The position numbers and the translations under genes were made by a program. DNA of 64,000 bases from Hymenolepis diminuta (Eukaryota > Platyhelminthes > Cestoda > Cyclophyllidea > Hymenolepididae): positions 2,211,822 through 2,275,821 of the forward strand of contig CAADRB010000014.1 in the NCBI GenBank assembly GCA_900708905.1, read 5' to 3'. Every line of letters starts with the position of its first letter. Within the stretch, counting starts at the first letter, position 1. Under the pieces are notes generated by a model, which worked only from the letters and a program-made list of their open reading frames with translations, was not told the origin of the DNA and searched no databases. Positions 1-9,233 of the stretch are shown piece by piece.

Positions 1-13
1 ATCAGATGATCTC

Positions 14-1123
14 ATGGCACATACTGCTATAACTATTGAAGCAAACAATAGACACGCTGTAATAGTGTCTATTAAAGCAAAACACAGCAGTTTAGAAACA
101 GCGAGATTTCTACAAATCGCCACATCTTCCATTTCCAAAGTTAGAAAGGAACTGAATGCGAGGGTGAAAAGAGCATTACCAACGCTCTGCTAACTCACTC
201 AGGACACCTGAGTTTGTGCGTTTGTGAGAAGAGTGCATGGCATGGTGTGATATGATGGACGAAGTTCGTGGGAAGTCAAGGCGCGACATCCTCCAAGGAC
301 TTTCGAGTGTCCGAAGGAACAGCAATATGTGAGGAGTGTTGTTCATCAAGACCTCGGATACATACGTTCATACGTTCTTAGGTGAGGTCAGTTTATGTGG
401 ACAAAAGTAACTGAAGAGAATCAGTTCATGCATACAAAACGACTTCCACAGATTGAAGTAGCCAGAGGAAGAGGAGTGTATTTGATTCTTCTCCGAACAA
501 ACAACAAGCCTGGATAGGGATGGAAGAGTGAATCGAAGAAATGATAGGTGGATAGGTGCAGATGAACCCCACTGAAGTTCCAACTGTTATTCATGCGCAC
601 GAAGTTTTCAGCAACAGTGATGCTTTTCGGTGTTGTGAAAGGCAGTGAGAGAGGGGACACATCATGACTCCTCAATTACTTCCACAGGGCTCTCGTGCCC
701 ATGCGAATGTGATGCCTATGTCGAGACTCTTCGAATCACTGTTGTCGAGCTGTCTCAGAGAGACAGAGGAGTCGATGAGGGAAGATCTCATGTCCTCCAA
801 TAAGGCTCGCTTCATCCCATAAACCTCTCTAAACCCAGGATTAGATGGATAGGCGAGAATTTTCATCGTCATGTCACAACAGACTTCGCATGGCTGCCTC
901 CTAACTCACCGGACCCTAATCCATTGGATTATTACATGTGGGAAGGGGTGTGATTGAGAGGGTAGTTAATAAGCATTCCTATAACACCAGATCCTCCTCT
1001 CTGATGGAAGCAGTAGCCTGAGCTATGGTTGGTACGAATAAAGATCATCTAATGAAAGCTAGCAATCGCTTTTGGTCTCGAACTGAGTGAGGGATAGAAT
1101 CTGAAGGAGAATATATGGAATAA
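14..1123 (+). pseudogene. Mariner-family transposase pseudogene
   Basis: The start ATG at 14 opens a 59-codon reading frame that ends at 191-193. It keeps the N-terminal helix-turn-helix region (residues like ETARFLQIATSSISKVRKEL). Beyond that the frame is broken many times, but family motifs remain: VNRRNDRWIGAD near 520-570; VPTVIHA followed by a phenylalanine-rich stretch near 580-640; GHIMTPQLLPQGSRAHANV near 655-710; and NSPDPNPLDYYMW near 905-950, which carries the third catalytic Asp of a DDD transposase. The second catalytic Asp is probably in EDLMSSNK (781-804), a variant of the usual QDSAPSH shared with copy 2. The C-terminal end is recognisable near 1100-1123. No functional protein is possible. 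Confidence 0.85.
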
Positions 1124-1224
1124 AACCTAGGTTGATAATATGTTAATGCATTTTGTTACAATAAATAGCAAATTTCAACCATTAACAGTTTCCTATTCTG
1201 TTTTTCTAGAAGTGTTCTAGAAAT

Positions 1225-1251
1225 ATCATCAGGTGCCTTTTGCGCCTTGTA
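1225..1251. repeat. Right terminal inverted repeat of mariner copy 1
   Basis: Read inward on the minus strand it starts TACAAGGCGCAAAAGGCACC. This parallels TACAGGGTGTGTAAGATATC at the 5' end of copy 2 (51166 inward). The outermost base pair is TA, as expected for mariner insertion at TA. Confidence 0.65.
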
Positions 1252-1344
1252 TTTAATGTATGCTCTCAGGTCTACAGGAATATGAACCGGTATTCTTTGG
1301 TCTTTTTAATTCTTCTTCACACTTAATATGCAACATCAGACACA

Positions 1345-1563
1345 ATGGAACCTAGTTTTATTAATATTTATGATGCAATAAATGCAAGTGAAACCCTTCA
1401 GAGAAATTTCCAAGCCATGGAGCCAAAATTATACGGAGATTTTAATGATCTTCGCATGAAATATACGCCTGTACACATAATTCGCTATGACTCTCCTCCG
1501 TTTCATTGGTCAACTTATCGGCAAACTGTGATATTACTAGGAAAATATGTTTATGTATTTTGA
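1345..1563 (+). CDS. Unassigned 72-codon ORF just outside the mariner end
   Basis: An ATG opens a 72-codon frame about 95 bp beyond the mariner terminal repeat. Composition is protein-like (for example PKLYGDFNDLRMKYTPVH, then a hydrophobic end) and there is no obvious repeat structure. I recognise no domain. An ORF of this length is expected by chance several times over in DNA this AT-rich, so this is a weak candidate. It could also be a first exon or a remnant of the element. Confidence 0.15.
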   Translation: MEPSFINIYDAINASETLQRNFQAMEPKLYGDFNDLRMKYTPVHIIRYDSPPFHWSTYRQTVILLGKYVYVF

Positions 1564-4535
1564 CAATTATTGCATTTCTGCATATTTCAAATATATTGAC
1601 GCTAATTCAATTCCAGACTGTACTCAGAATAAAGTACTTACTTCTGAAGTAAGAAATTATTGATGTTGTCAGTATTTTTATTATGATATTAACATTTTTT
1701 AAAATAAAATATTTGTTTATTGAATTTTCTTTACTTCTTTCACTCTTTGGTACAGTTTGAATATGTTTCATACGTGAATTTGGACACATTATTCCGTTTT
1801 CCAAAGTGAATTCCCATATAAAAGAGCTGCGGCACCAAGAAAGACGAATTTCCCAGAGGAACCTACCGAGCTATTTCTTCACTAATTTATGACTTTAAAA
1901 AAGCATAATTTCAAGTGCATTATTATTACAACATTCTAGAAAGCTTTATGTCTATTGTCCGTTTTATAGTACTGAGTAGCCTCTTTATAAAATTACTCAG
2001 ACTCCAGGAGAAAGAAGGAACCGAACTTCACAAATCGCGCATAGTTTAGGGAGTACAAATATTATTTTATTTCAACATAAAAGGTAATAAGATAAAATAA
2101 ACATTCTATATGCAAGATTTTTGTTTATTGAGTAATGGCAAAAAATTTTAAGTACGTGGAAAAAAAGTAGTATAATTGCTATGATAAACTTGTGTAGGTG
2201 TATTACATATTATTGCTGTATTCGACCTTATAAATTGGTCAATCTAAAGAACGTTAATTTTACCTTTCAGTTGGAGTTAAGAGATTGTTTTTAGAGCGTA
2301 ACTCATTAATTTTTCCTGTGATTGTTAGAGATATTTGAAAACATGGTTTTATTTTCTTATGCAATTGTTAAAAAATATCCTGTATACCATTTGACTTCGC
2401 CATTATCTGAATTTGGGTATTGTTAATGTGAATAATTTAGTGTTGAGTGAATTCCATCGGTAGAAGAGTTCTAAAACCTAGACATTATATTGCAATATCC
2501 AACGGCAGTCAGATTTATTGTTCATATGCATTGAAATTATTACTTCCACAAATATTTAAAGTAAGTTAATTCTCATTTTACTTCATTGCCAACTAACAAA
2601 ATTTAAAACAGCCGATGTGAAATTAATGACGTAATTACAATTATGAGTACTCACGGCTAAAACAGTCTAATTATGAAAGAATTACAAACTTATCCCGCAT
2701 GGGGGGCGAAACATTTAATATTAAAATGAAATTTTTTCCGCAGTAAAGTCATTAATCTGCCAAACCAGGTGTTTGCATGTCATGTTATAGTAAGTTGTAT
2801 GAAATCTAGTATATTAATCACAGAATGAAGTGTTAAAAAGGACAAGATTCGCCACGTGAGCACAAGTGAAAGCTGAGTTTTGTGATATGTCACATCTAAT
2901 TTGCAGCATTTCAGAATGCGTGACGAACATAACCAGAGTTAGTACTTAAACTTGTACAAGTCACAAACTTGTTAGAAGTAGGCTCTCAACTTTGCTGGAC
3001 CAATGTGAAGCACACGTCTGCACGCAGAATGGACAATATGGAAACTGAATTAGGAGCTCAATGTGACAAATGACCAGATTAGGCTTCATAGTTATCGGCC
3101 CCTAGGCTTGGTGGACATAAAGAGGAATGGTCAAATGCTTTCACATTTACAATTCTTATTTACATCTATCTTACATTTTAAAGTCTTTATCTTCTTCAAT
3201 TTTTATTTGTCTTATCGACGTGCTGTGTCTAAATAAATATTTATTTAGACCACGCTACCAATATAGACTGGGTATTGTTATTATTGACATTTAAAGTGTC
3301 CCCGCACTTTGGCTTGAATGTCTGCTCCGTCTTTGTGTATTACGCCTAAGCTAACTCTTATCTAATTGTCAGCTGGTAATTGTCGCGATTTGTTGCCCAT
3401 TGACGAAAAATGAATGTGCAGCCACATAAGTACCTCACCGTACTTACATTCGAGCCTGGTTTTTCTCGCTCAATGCTGACATCTTTTCTTCCAGTCTCTT
3501 TTCCTTCCCTTTCTGTCTTTTTCGAATGATTAATTTATAATTTTCTAATGTACACGTGATCCTACTTAACTCCGGGAAAAGATTTTTGCATCCTTCAAGC
3601 CTATGGAATATTGCTTATTCTATGATGTGCTGTTTGACCTAATTTGGTTTGTCTCCTACTAAAATGAATCTACAGGGAATTAGAGCTACTTATCAATTAT
3701 GTTTGTTCAATGTATTTCCTAACACGCATGGCCATTCGTCTTTGCAAATTAAGAAAATAGAGTGGAATTTTTCATTTCCACCCTCATCATCAAATACTTC
3801 TCACAACGACAAGTTATTGAAAAGATGGTAAATAGTGGACTGGCGATATCAGTGACATATTTTGATAACTTCATTGCATTATGACCTCGAAATGTATTTA
3901 TACCCGCAGGTCGCTGTTGAAAATTATATATCCGATAAAAAATCTAAGATAATTCTGATAACAGGATCATAACAAATCATCATAAAGGTGGTTTGCTTCT
4001 TTTTCATGTTGGGAAAGTTGACACACGTGTTATTTAAATTTATTTAGAAGTCTGTTCATGGCTCAAGCTTTCCGACGTTCATATGACTGTAGAGTAGGAT
4101 TAACAACAGACAGCTCAATTCCAAAAGGGCAGAATACCAAGAGTTGGGATTGGAGACCAAATTCTATTGTATAACAATAGTTAAAACTTTAAAGAGTGAA
4201 TGAGAGAACGGAAGAAGAAATTGAAATAACGAAAGTTTTTGTCGTACCATTAGATAAGATGAGGTAAAAAATACTGCTTTATAAGTCACTTGGTTGGGAT
4301 AAGAGAAGAGAATGCAATTTAAACTCGCAAGGATAAGGAATGACTCAAATGAATCATAGAGTACTAAATTGACTTTAATGAGAATGTGGTTTGAAATTAG
4401 CTGTTGACAAGAAGTGATTAAAGAGTACTCCTCCAAGTTCTTCCATCTTACGTTGGTAGTGCCCTGCTTTGCATTCACACCTTATAGTCAGGAGCAAAGA
4501 AATCAAGCTCATCGTGCACATCCGGTGCTGTAAAT
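1564..4535. other. Intergenic AT-rich DNA, no gene seen
   Basis: No splice-compatible exon chain or recognisable protein was found. The stretch holds one long palindrome (3219-3254) and short pyrimidine-rich tracts near 3470-3530. A 104-codon minus-strand ORF (4164-4478) has no recognisable motif and is within chance expectation. Confidence 0.5.
3219..3254. repeat. Perfect 24-bp palindrome with flanking complementary arms
   Basis: Bases 3227-3250 are a perfect palindrome: the half GTCTAAATAAAT is followed directly by its reverse complement. The arms resume outside it as CGTG (3219-3222) and CACG (3251-3254). This gives a 16-bp interrupted stem with essentially no loop. It may be a cruciform-prone site or the relic of a small foldback element. 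Confidence 0.7.
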
Positions 4536-4620
4536 GGCCAGGTGAAATAGTGGTAAATTGAGGCTTACTAAATGAATGGTGGAATGTGAGTTTAGAATAA
4601 TAGCTCCACTTGGTACATCT
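4536..4620 (+). repeat. Tail fragment of a tRNA-derived SINE family
   Basis: It shares the tail motif of the fuller copies at 6052 and 10544: a pyrimidine/TA-rich segment, then GGTGGAATGTGAGTTT, then a GCTCC block. The tRNA-like head is absent or too diverged to see. Confidence 0.4.
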
Positions 4621-5104
4621 TGTAATTATAAGTTGGCAGAGTGAATGATCAGTTGGGTGGTTGGTTAAGATAAAATATGTTCAACCTACTTGGCTACATG
4701 GAGAAACTAAAAATGAGTGAATTCACAATAAATGTAAGGTTTGCATTTATGAGGGATTTAGTGAAAACTTTCGTTACTCTTTTAGTTAATGAATATTTGG
4801 CACACCTAACATTTATATAAAAACAATCCTTTCACGTAGATAGCTATGTATGATATTATTATCATGATTTTAGGGGCACAGTAGGATTAGAACCCTAGTA
4901 TCATATTTCCGCACTTGGACTGCACGATTCAGTTATCAGACAATACACAGAACAAGTATTCAGGAATTCGTCCTTGTAATGACACTCACGCACAAGTTGG
5001 ACAAAAGGTATGCAAAGGGATAGTAAGATATTTATGGGACTTACTTATTTATCCTTCCGAAGGCTCACACCTTGGTGTATCCCCTTCCATAATAAGTTAA
5101 GTCT

Positions 5105-5165
5105 ACCGGGGCCACATTATGGAGTATTTGAAATAGGTTAGGTCACTCATGTCGCTATAACTGCC
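5105..5165 (-). repeat. Dispersed repeat family R2, 3'-end fragment
   Basis: The reverse complement reads AGCGACATGAGTGACCTAAC, followed by a CTATTTC block and ATGTGGCC. The same run of blocks, with substitutions, lies at 7964-8010. A C-rich tract (5163-5180) adjoins it. Confidence 0.55.
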
Positions 5166-5180
5166 TCTCCCCCCCCTTTC

Positions 5181-6051
5181 CCCCACTCTGCCTCTTACTA
5201 GTTAGGATCCAAAACTGCCAGAATTTGTGTGTTTTCAATAAACGATTTATTTCATTACAAATGTATTGGTCAAGAATGGAATTATATGAATAATAATCAT
5301 TTGGTATGAATTCTAATGAGCTCTCATACCATCTATTTTTTCTATTTGATAGCGAAGCTGAAAACAACAAATACTGGTTTAAAAGAGGTGGCAATTTTTC
5401 ATTATTATCTGCATTGGTTATTGATAGTTTTATTTAATACTTATAAATACTGTTACTGAATTATAAGTAATGAACTGTTGATCCCAAATAATTTCGGTGC
5501 AATTTTCGAAAATTATTCATTAGCTATTGTTTCTTTCAGCAAACTATTTTGAAGGAATGTATTTTTCTAAAAGCAAGAATTCTTTGTATAATTACACAAT
5601 TACAGTTAGATTTCGGGAATTTATTTTTCTGCACACATATTTTAGTGTAAAAATTCTCAAAATTGTTTAAGCGAACTCCAATCCAGGGAACCATTACACA
5701 CGCAACTCATCCCTCAGTCAAAGGAATTTTTGATGGCTGTTCCTAGTATGCTTATTTGACGTATGTTTTTTGTCAATATTTTCAACTTCCGAAACTCAGT
5801 CTAATTCTTCTTTGTACCTTGTTGGCACATTCTGTTCCTCATTCGACAATTTTCAATTAGGGTAAAATAGGGATTACTATTTTGCGGTGATTTAATAATG
5901 TAAACATCAATCGCATGCAGCAACAACTATAAGATAACATGACCTGATCTTGATCTTGGACAACAAAAGTTACTTCGGCAGAATCTTAGTTGAGGGTGAA
6001 CTAAGTTCTCTAGTACAAAATATCCTCTTCTGAAATTTCACATTTTCATGT
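5181..6051. other. Intergenic DNA, nothing identified
   Basis: AT-rich sequence. Open frames here (for example 5155-5394 minus) show no recognisable domain. No repeats stand out. Confidence 0.5.
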
Positions 6052-6250
6052 CGATATAACCGCTATAGTTGGTGTATTGGTCACTGTGCTCGTTTGCTAT
6101 GTCATAGGTTATGGATTCGATCCTCATCAGCGTACACCCAGTGAGCGGAATGGCCAACCACATTGGTTAAGTTTGACTAATACGGGGGGAGGGGGGTGCC
6201 AGAATTCGAATCTTTCACCAGGGAGGCTCCATAATGCCACCCTCTACTCA
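6052..6250 (+). mobile_element. tRNA-derived SINE, copy with best-preserved promoter
   Basis: The head has an A-box-like TAGTTGGTGTATTGG and, about 45 bp later, a B-box-like GGATTCGATCC, which together are the internal RNA polymerase III promoter layout. The body (GCCAACCACATTGGTTAAG, then a G-rich run and a GGGAGGCTCCATAA tail) matches the copy in PRC1 intron 3 at 10544-10720 block for block. Because the tail is unrelated to tRNA, this is a SINE rather than a tRNA gene. Confidence 0.6.
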
Positions 6251-6295
6251 AAATGAGCGTTCCTAAAGAGTTCGGGAATTATTATTATAACCATT

Positions 6296-6535
6296 ATATG
6301 CAGCAGATGTCAATCAACACATAGCGATTGGGGAAACGGTAAGATCTCGTGTGTGTTTGTGTTTGTAAATAGAAACCTACACAGTACCAAGTATCACGCG
6401 GAGACGTCGACAATGAGCCATGATTGATATCTTATAGACAAAAGTTTGCACATAAAATATATTTATTAATCTCGGCCACCTCCGTACTGATCTAACGACA
6501 AGAGTAACTTGATCTATTCCTTCAACGTAGCACCT
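6296..6535 (+). repeat. Dispersed repeat family R2, copy b
   Basis: It aligns over most of its length to 7695-8010. Shared blocks include CAGATGTC plus ATCAAC, AAGATCTC, GTGTTTGTGTTTG, GGAGAC then CGACAATGA, GCACATAAA then TTTATTAAT, GCCACCTCC, and CTGATCT then CGACA(A/T)GAGT. It lies immediately downstream of the SINE at 6052, so the two may have been mobilised together. No ORF is conserved between copies, so it looks non-autonomous. Confidence 0.6.
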
Positions 6536-7694
6536 GACCGCTACAGTAGCATTCAGCTTTGAAAAAAACTAAGTGCGATCGCTGGAAGCTGTCAAAACAT
6601 ATTTCTTTATCACATAAGAAAAATTTATTAAAGCAATTAAAAATAATATTTGAAATAGACCCCTTGAGCTATTTATTTTCATTCCTTTCGAATATAACCT
6701 GCCGAATTTCCTTTAGATTTGAGATCTGTTTCTATCCAGCATCGAAGGTTAAGTCACGGGCTGAAACAGATTTTAAGGAGGAGAATGCATTTTGTTTCTT
6801 TTAAAATACTTTCTCCCTCATAGTTTCGCGATTTTGGAAGTTGGGGAAACTAAAATTTGCAACCCCTTTATAGAGAATACTCCCAAATGTTTAAGTCATG
6901 AAAGCCCTATTAACAAAGAAGTGCTAATCGCAGCAGTTTCATGATTAAGGTCTCTGAATTTCACACTTCACTTCCCTTTTTTCAGTAAAAACAATATTTC
7001 AAGTTATGCATTAATTAGCCTTGTAATTTAATAAACTTAATGAAATGATGAAGTACAAATAGGACAAAACAATCCGAGTACTAGTTTACCTTCAATTATA
7101 TTCTCGAAGCGTCAACTTTTGTACTCTTGGGATGCTGCCTCCTTATTCACATCCGATTTCCAAGTTACATGGAACCTAGAATTGTGATTCTCTCATACAC
7201 TTCGTTTGCAAGATATTCGTAATATACGACTATAAGTCGCTATCATAAATACTTCCCTTTGAACTGAGGGCAAATAAAAATCACTGGGTTACTGAAGCCA
7301 AGTTATGCAATGCCCTTAATCAGAGACTAGAGATTGCCCAGAGCAATACGAATTACCGCATTCTATGTTCGTATCTGAGAATAAATTCGATCTGTTATGC
7401 ATTGTTAGCTGGCAAGGCATAAAAATTCTACCTAAGGAGATATATAAAATCGGTTGGTGTAAATTAGTGCAGCTATTGTCTTCCTCAGTTTTTGCAAGTA
7501 GGAGAATAACTTAACAGAATAGCCTGTACCAAAATTAGAAGAACGGGAAGTAACTTGAACTCTTGGAGTATTTGAATATCGAAGATGTTAGGGAGAGGAA
7601 GAGATAGAGAAGCTAGTAAGAAAAGAAAGTTGAAGATATGAGAATTTGGCATAAACGTAAAAGCAAAATAATTAAATAAATCCAAACTTAAGTG
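6536..7694. other. Intergenic DNA, nothing identified
   Basis: Low-GC sequence. The ORFs at 6559-6804 (+, TTG start) and 7485-7685 (-) carry no recognisable motif. Confidence 0.5.
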
Positions 7695-8010
7695 TTAGCT
7701 AGTGTTATAGCCAACAGATGTCTATCATCAACTGGCGATCAGAAATTATTGACTAGCGACAAGATCTCCACTACGGTTTCCACAGGCGGTCCCGCTGTGT
7801 GTTTATGTGCTTGCGCATAGATACCTAAACGAGTATCTATCTTCACGCCGAGACTCCGACAATGACATGATCGACATTCAACGAAGAAATGTTTTGCATA
7901 TAAACCTAATTTACTAATTAATAAATTGGGGATAGCTTGCCTGCCACCTCCCAACTGATCTGGCGACATGAGTGACTTAACTTATTCCACATATTTGATC
8001 GATGTGGCCT
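7695..8010 (+). repeat. Dispersed repeat family R2, longest copy (a)
   Basis: This is the longest copy of the family also seen at 6296-6535 (+) and 5105-5165 (-). Within it, GAGTATCTATCTTCACGCCG and GACTCCGACAATGACATGAT are the most GC-rich blocks. The 3' end ACATGAGTGACTTAAC through ATGTGGCC is present in all three copies. A tRNA-like stretch follows at 8145-8215, with a B-box-like GGGTTCAAAT. Confidence 0.6.
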
Positions 8011-8972
8011 AGACAGACCTAACTTTATCACAGCTAGTTTAATCTAATTTGTGTGCCACATAGTCATTTCAAAGACAAGCAGGCCTATTTGTCGTTGCAT
8101 ATGTACTAAATATTAAATGAGTTTGACACAGTTTATGTGTCACTCTATGATAGTTAGGTCAAACAGACCTAAGAGTCACCGTGTGCGTACTACGGGTTCA
8201 AATGTATCAGTGGACATCAGTCAAAGGTCAAGGTCTCTATTTTCCCTAGCCTCTTATTTCTCCATTGATTACAACTAAAAAGAGAAGATTCCATAACTTT
8301 GCCGAAATTTCGAATAAAGAGCGGGAAATGTTATTTTATACGCTATCAAAGTCCTCAAGGTTTTATTAAAGTATTTGGATCGTTTAATTACTTTAAATGC
8401 TTATCCTTCATTTATCAGGCTTCAAGACATTGAAAATCTCCGTCATATCTTGACAATATTTATCTTCTTCGTATTACCTTCCTTGCTCAAAATCAAAATA
8501 GGAGCTCGTAAATTAAGTTTAAATTTGGCAAATATAGCAAATGAATAGTTAATAAATTTTAGGCACTTTCATAGATGGTCACACTCTAATATTACTTAAT
8601 AGAGATTTTCCAAGTTAATTGCTATTGCAATGATAATAATTAAATTTTAAGTTTGAAGAATAGTCAGTAATAGCATATACGTGACTTATAGATTAAATAA
8701 TAATCCGTAATATTAATAACTACAAGTAAAATTCTGTGATTATTATACATTGTGTCAAATGATTTGAAATAGCATAGATATAAAGAATATATAAATAATA
8801 AACGACAACATTAATGCAGATAAATTATTAATTACTTTAAAGTAAACAATAATCTTTGTATTATTTTTAAACATTATAACATACTTTTGTTTGTTTGGTT
8901 CGCATTGACTTATATCCAACTGTTGTGGTAAATTTGAGACTTTTTAGATTTTAGTTGCTCTTGCGAACGGTT
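8011..8972 (+). promoter_or_regulatory. Upstream region of the PRC1 gene; possible trans-splice acceptor
   Basis: The region is strongly AT-rich (8500-8900) with no clear core promoter. Two AG acceptor-like sites after a T-rich run (AG at 8946-8947 and 8953-8954) lie 18-27 bases before the ATG at 8973. Because many flatworm mRNAs receive a spliced leader, this could be a trans-splicing acceptor or the acceptor of an unseen 5' UTR exon. The sequence alone cannot tell these apart. Confidence 0.3.
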
Positions 8973-9233
8973 ATGGAAGAATCTCAAGGTGGGACGTCTT
9001 ACTGTAAAACTCTCAATGTTAAGTATGCTGGATGGGTTGATTCGGTGCTGGACGATGTGAAATCTAATATTGAGCACATCCTTCAAATTTGGAATAGCAT
9101 CGGTTTCGATGAAAAACGAATCGAACGACGCATTAATATTTTGAAAAAAGAACTGAATGTATGTTTGCGATCATTGATATCGGAAGAAGATAAGAAGGTT
9201 GCGAGCCTTCATAAAGATGTAGAAGAGTTAGAG
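8973..9233 (+). CDS. PRC1: PRC1 exon 1 (residues 1-87)
   Basis: It starts at the first in-frame ATG (MEESQGGTSY). An upstream TTG in the same frame at 8955 is not a credible start. It encodes the N-terminal dimerisation/early rod region with IWNSIGFDEKRIERRINIL and the acidic-basic coiled coil EEDKKVASLHKDVEELE. The donor GAG|GTTTGT leads into a 33-bp intron. Confidence 0.9.

Larger units (their letters stand above)
1..1251 (+). mobile_element. Decayed mariner (Tc1/mariner) element, copy 1, left end outside window
   Basis: This is the 3' part of a mariner-type DNA transposon. The left terminal repeat lies outside the window, because base 1 is already just upstream of the transposase start. 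The right terminal inverted repeat is at about 1225-1251 and, read inward, closely resembles the 5' terminal repeat of the second copy (51139-51166, minus strand). The interior matches copy 2 along its whole length. Typical full mariners are about 1.3 kb, which fits. Multiple stops and frameshifts show the copy is dead. Confidence 0.85.

Noticed and set aside
6100..6145. Minus strand reads CTGATGA, a GGAT-CGA-ATCC hairpin, then ATAAC, resembling a hammerhead ribozyme core
   Set aside because: The required GAAA is ATAA, and the hairpin is simply the self-complementary B-box stem of the SINE. No stem I/III pairing with a cleavage site was found.
8145..8215. Possible tRNA gene (A- and B-box-like blocks)
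   Set aside because: No complete cloverleaf with a 7-bp acceptor stem could be drawn; more likely a tRNA-derived repeat head.
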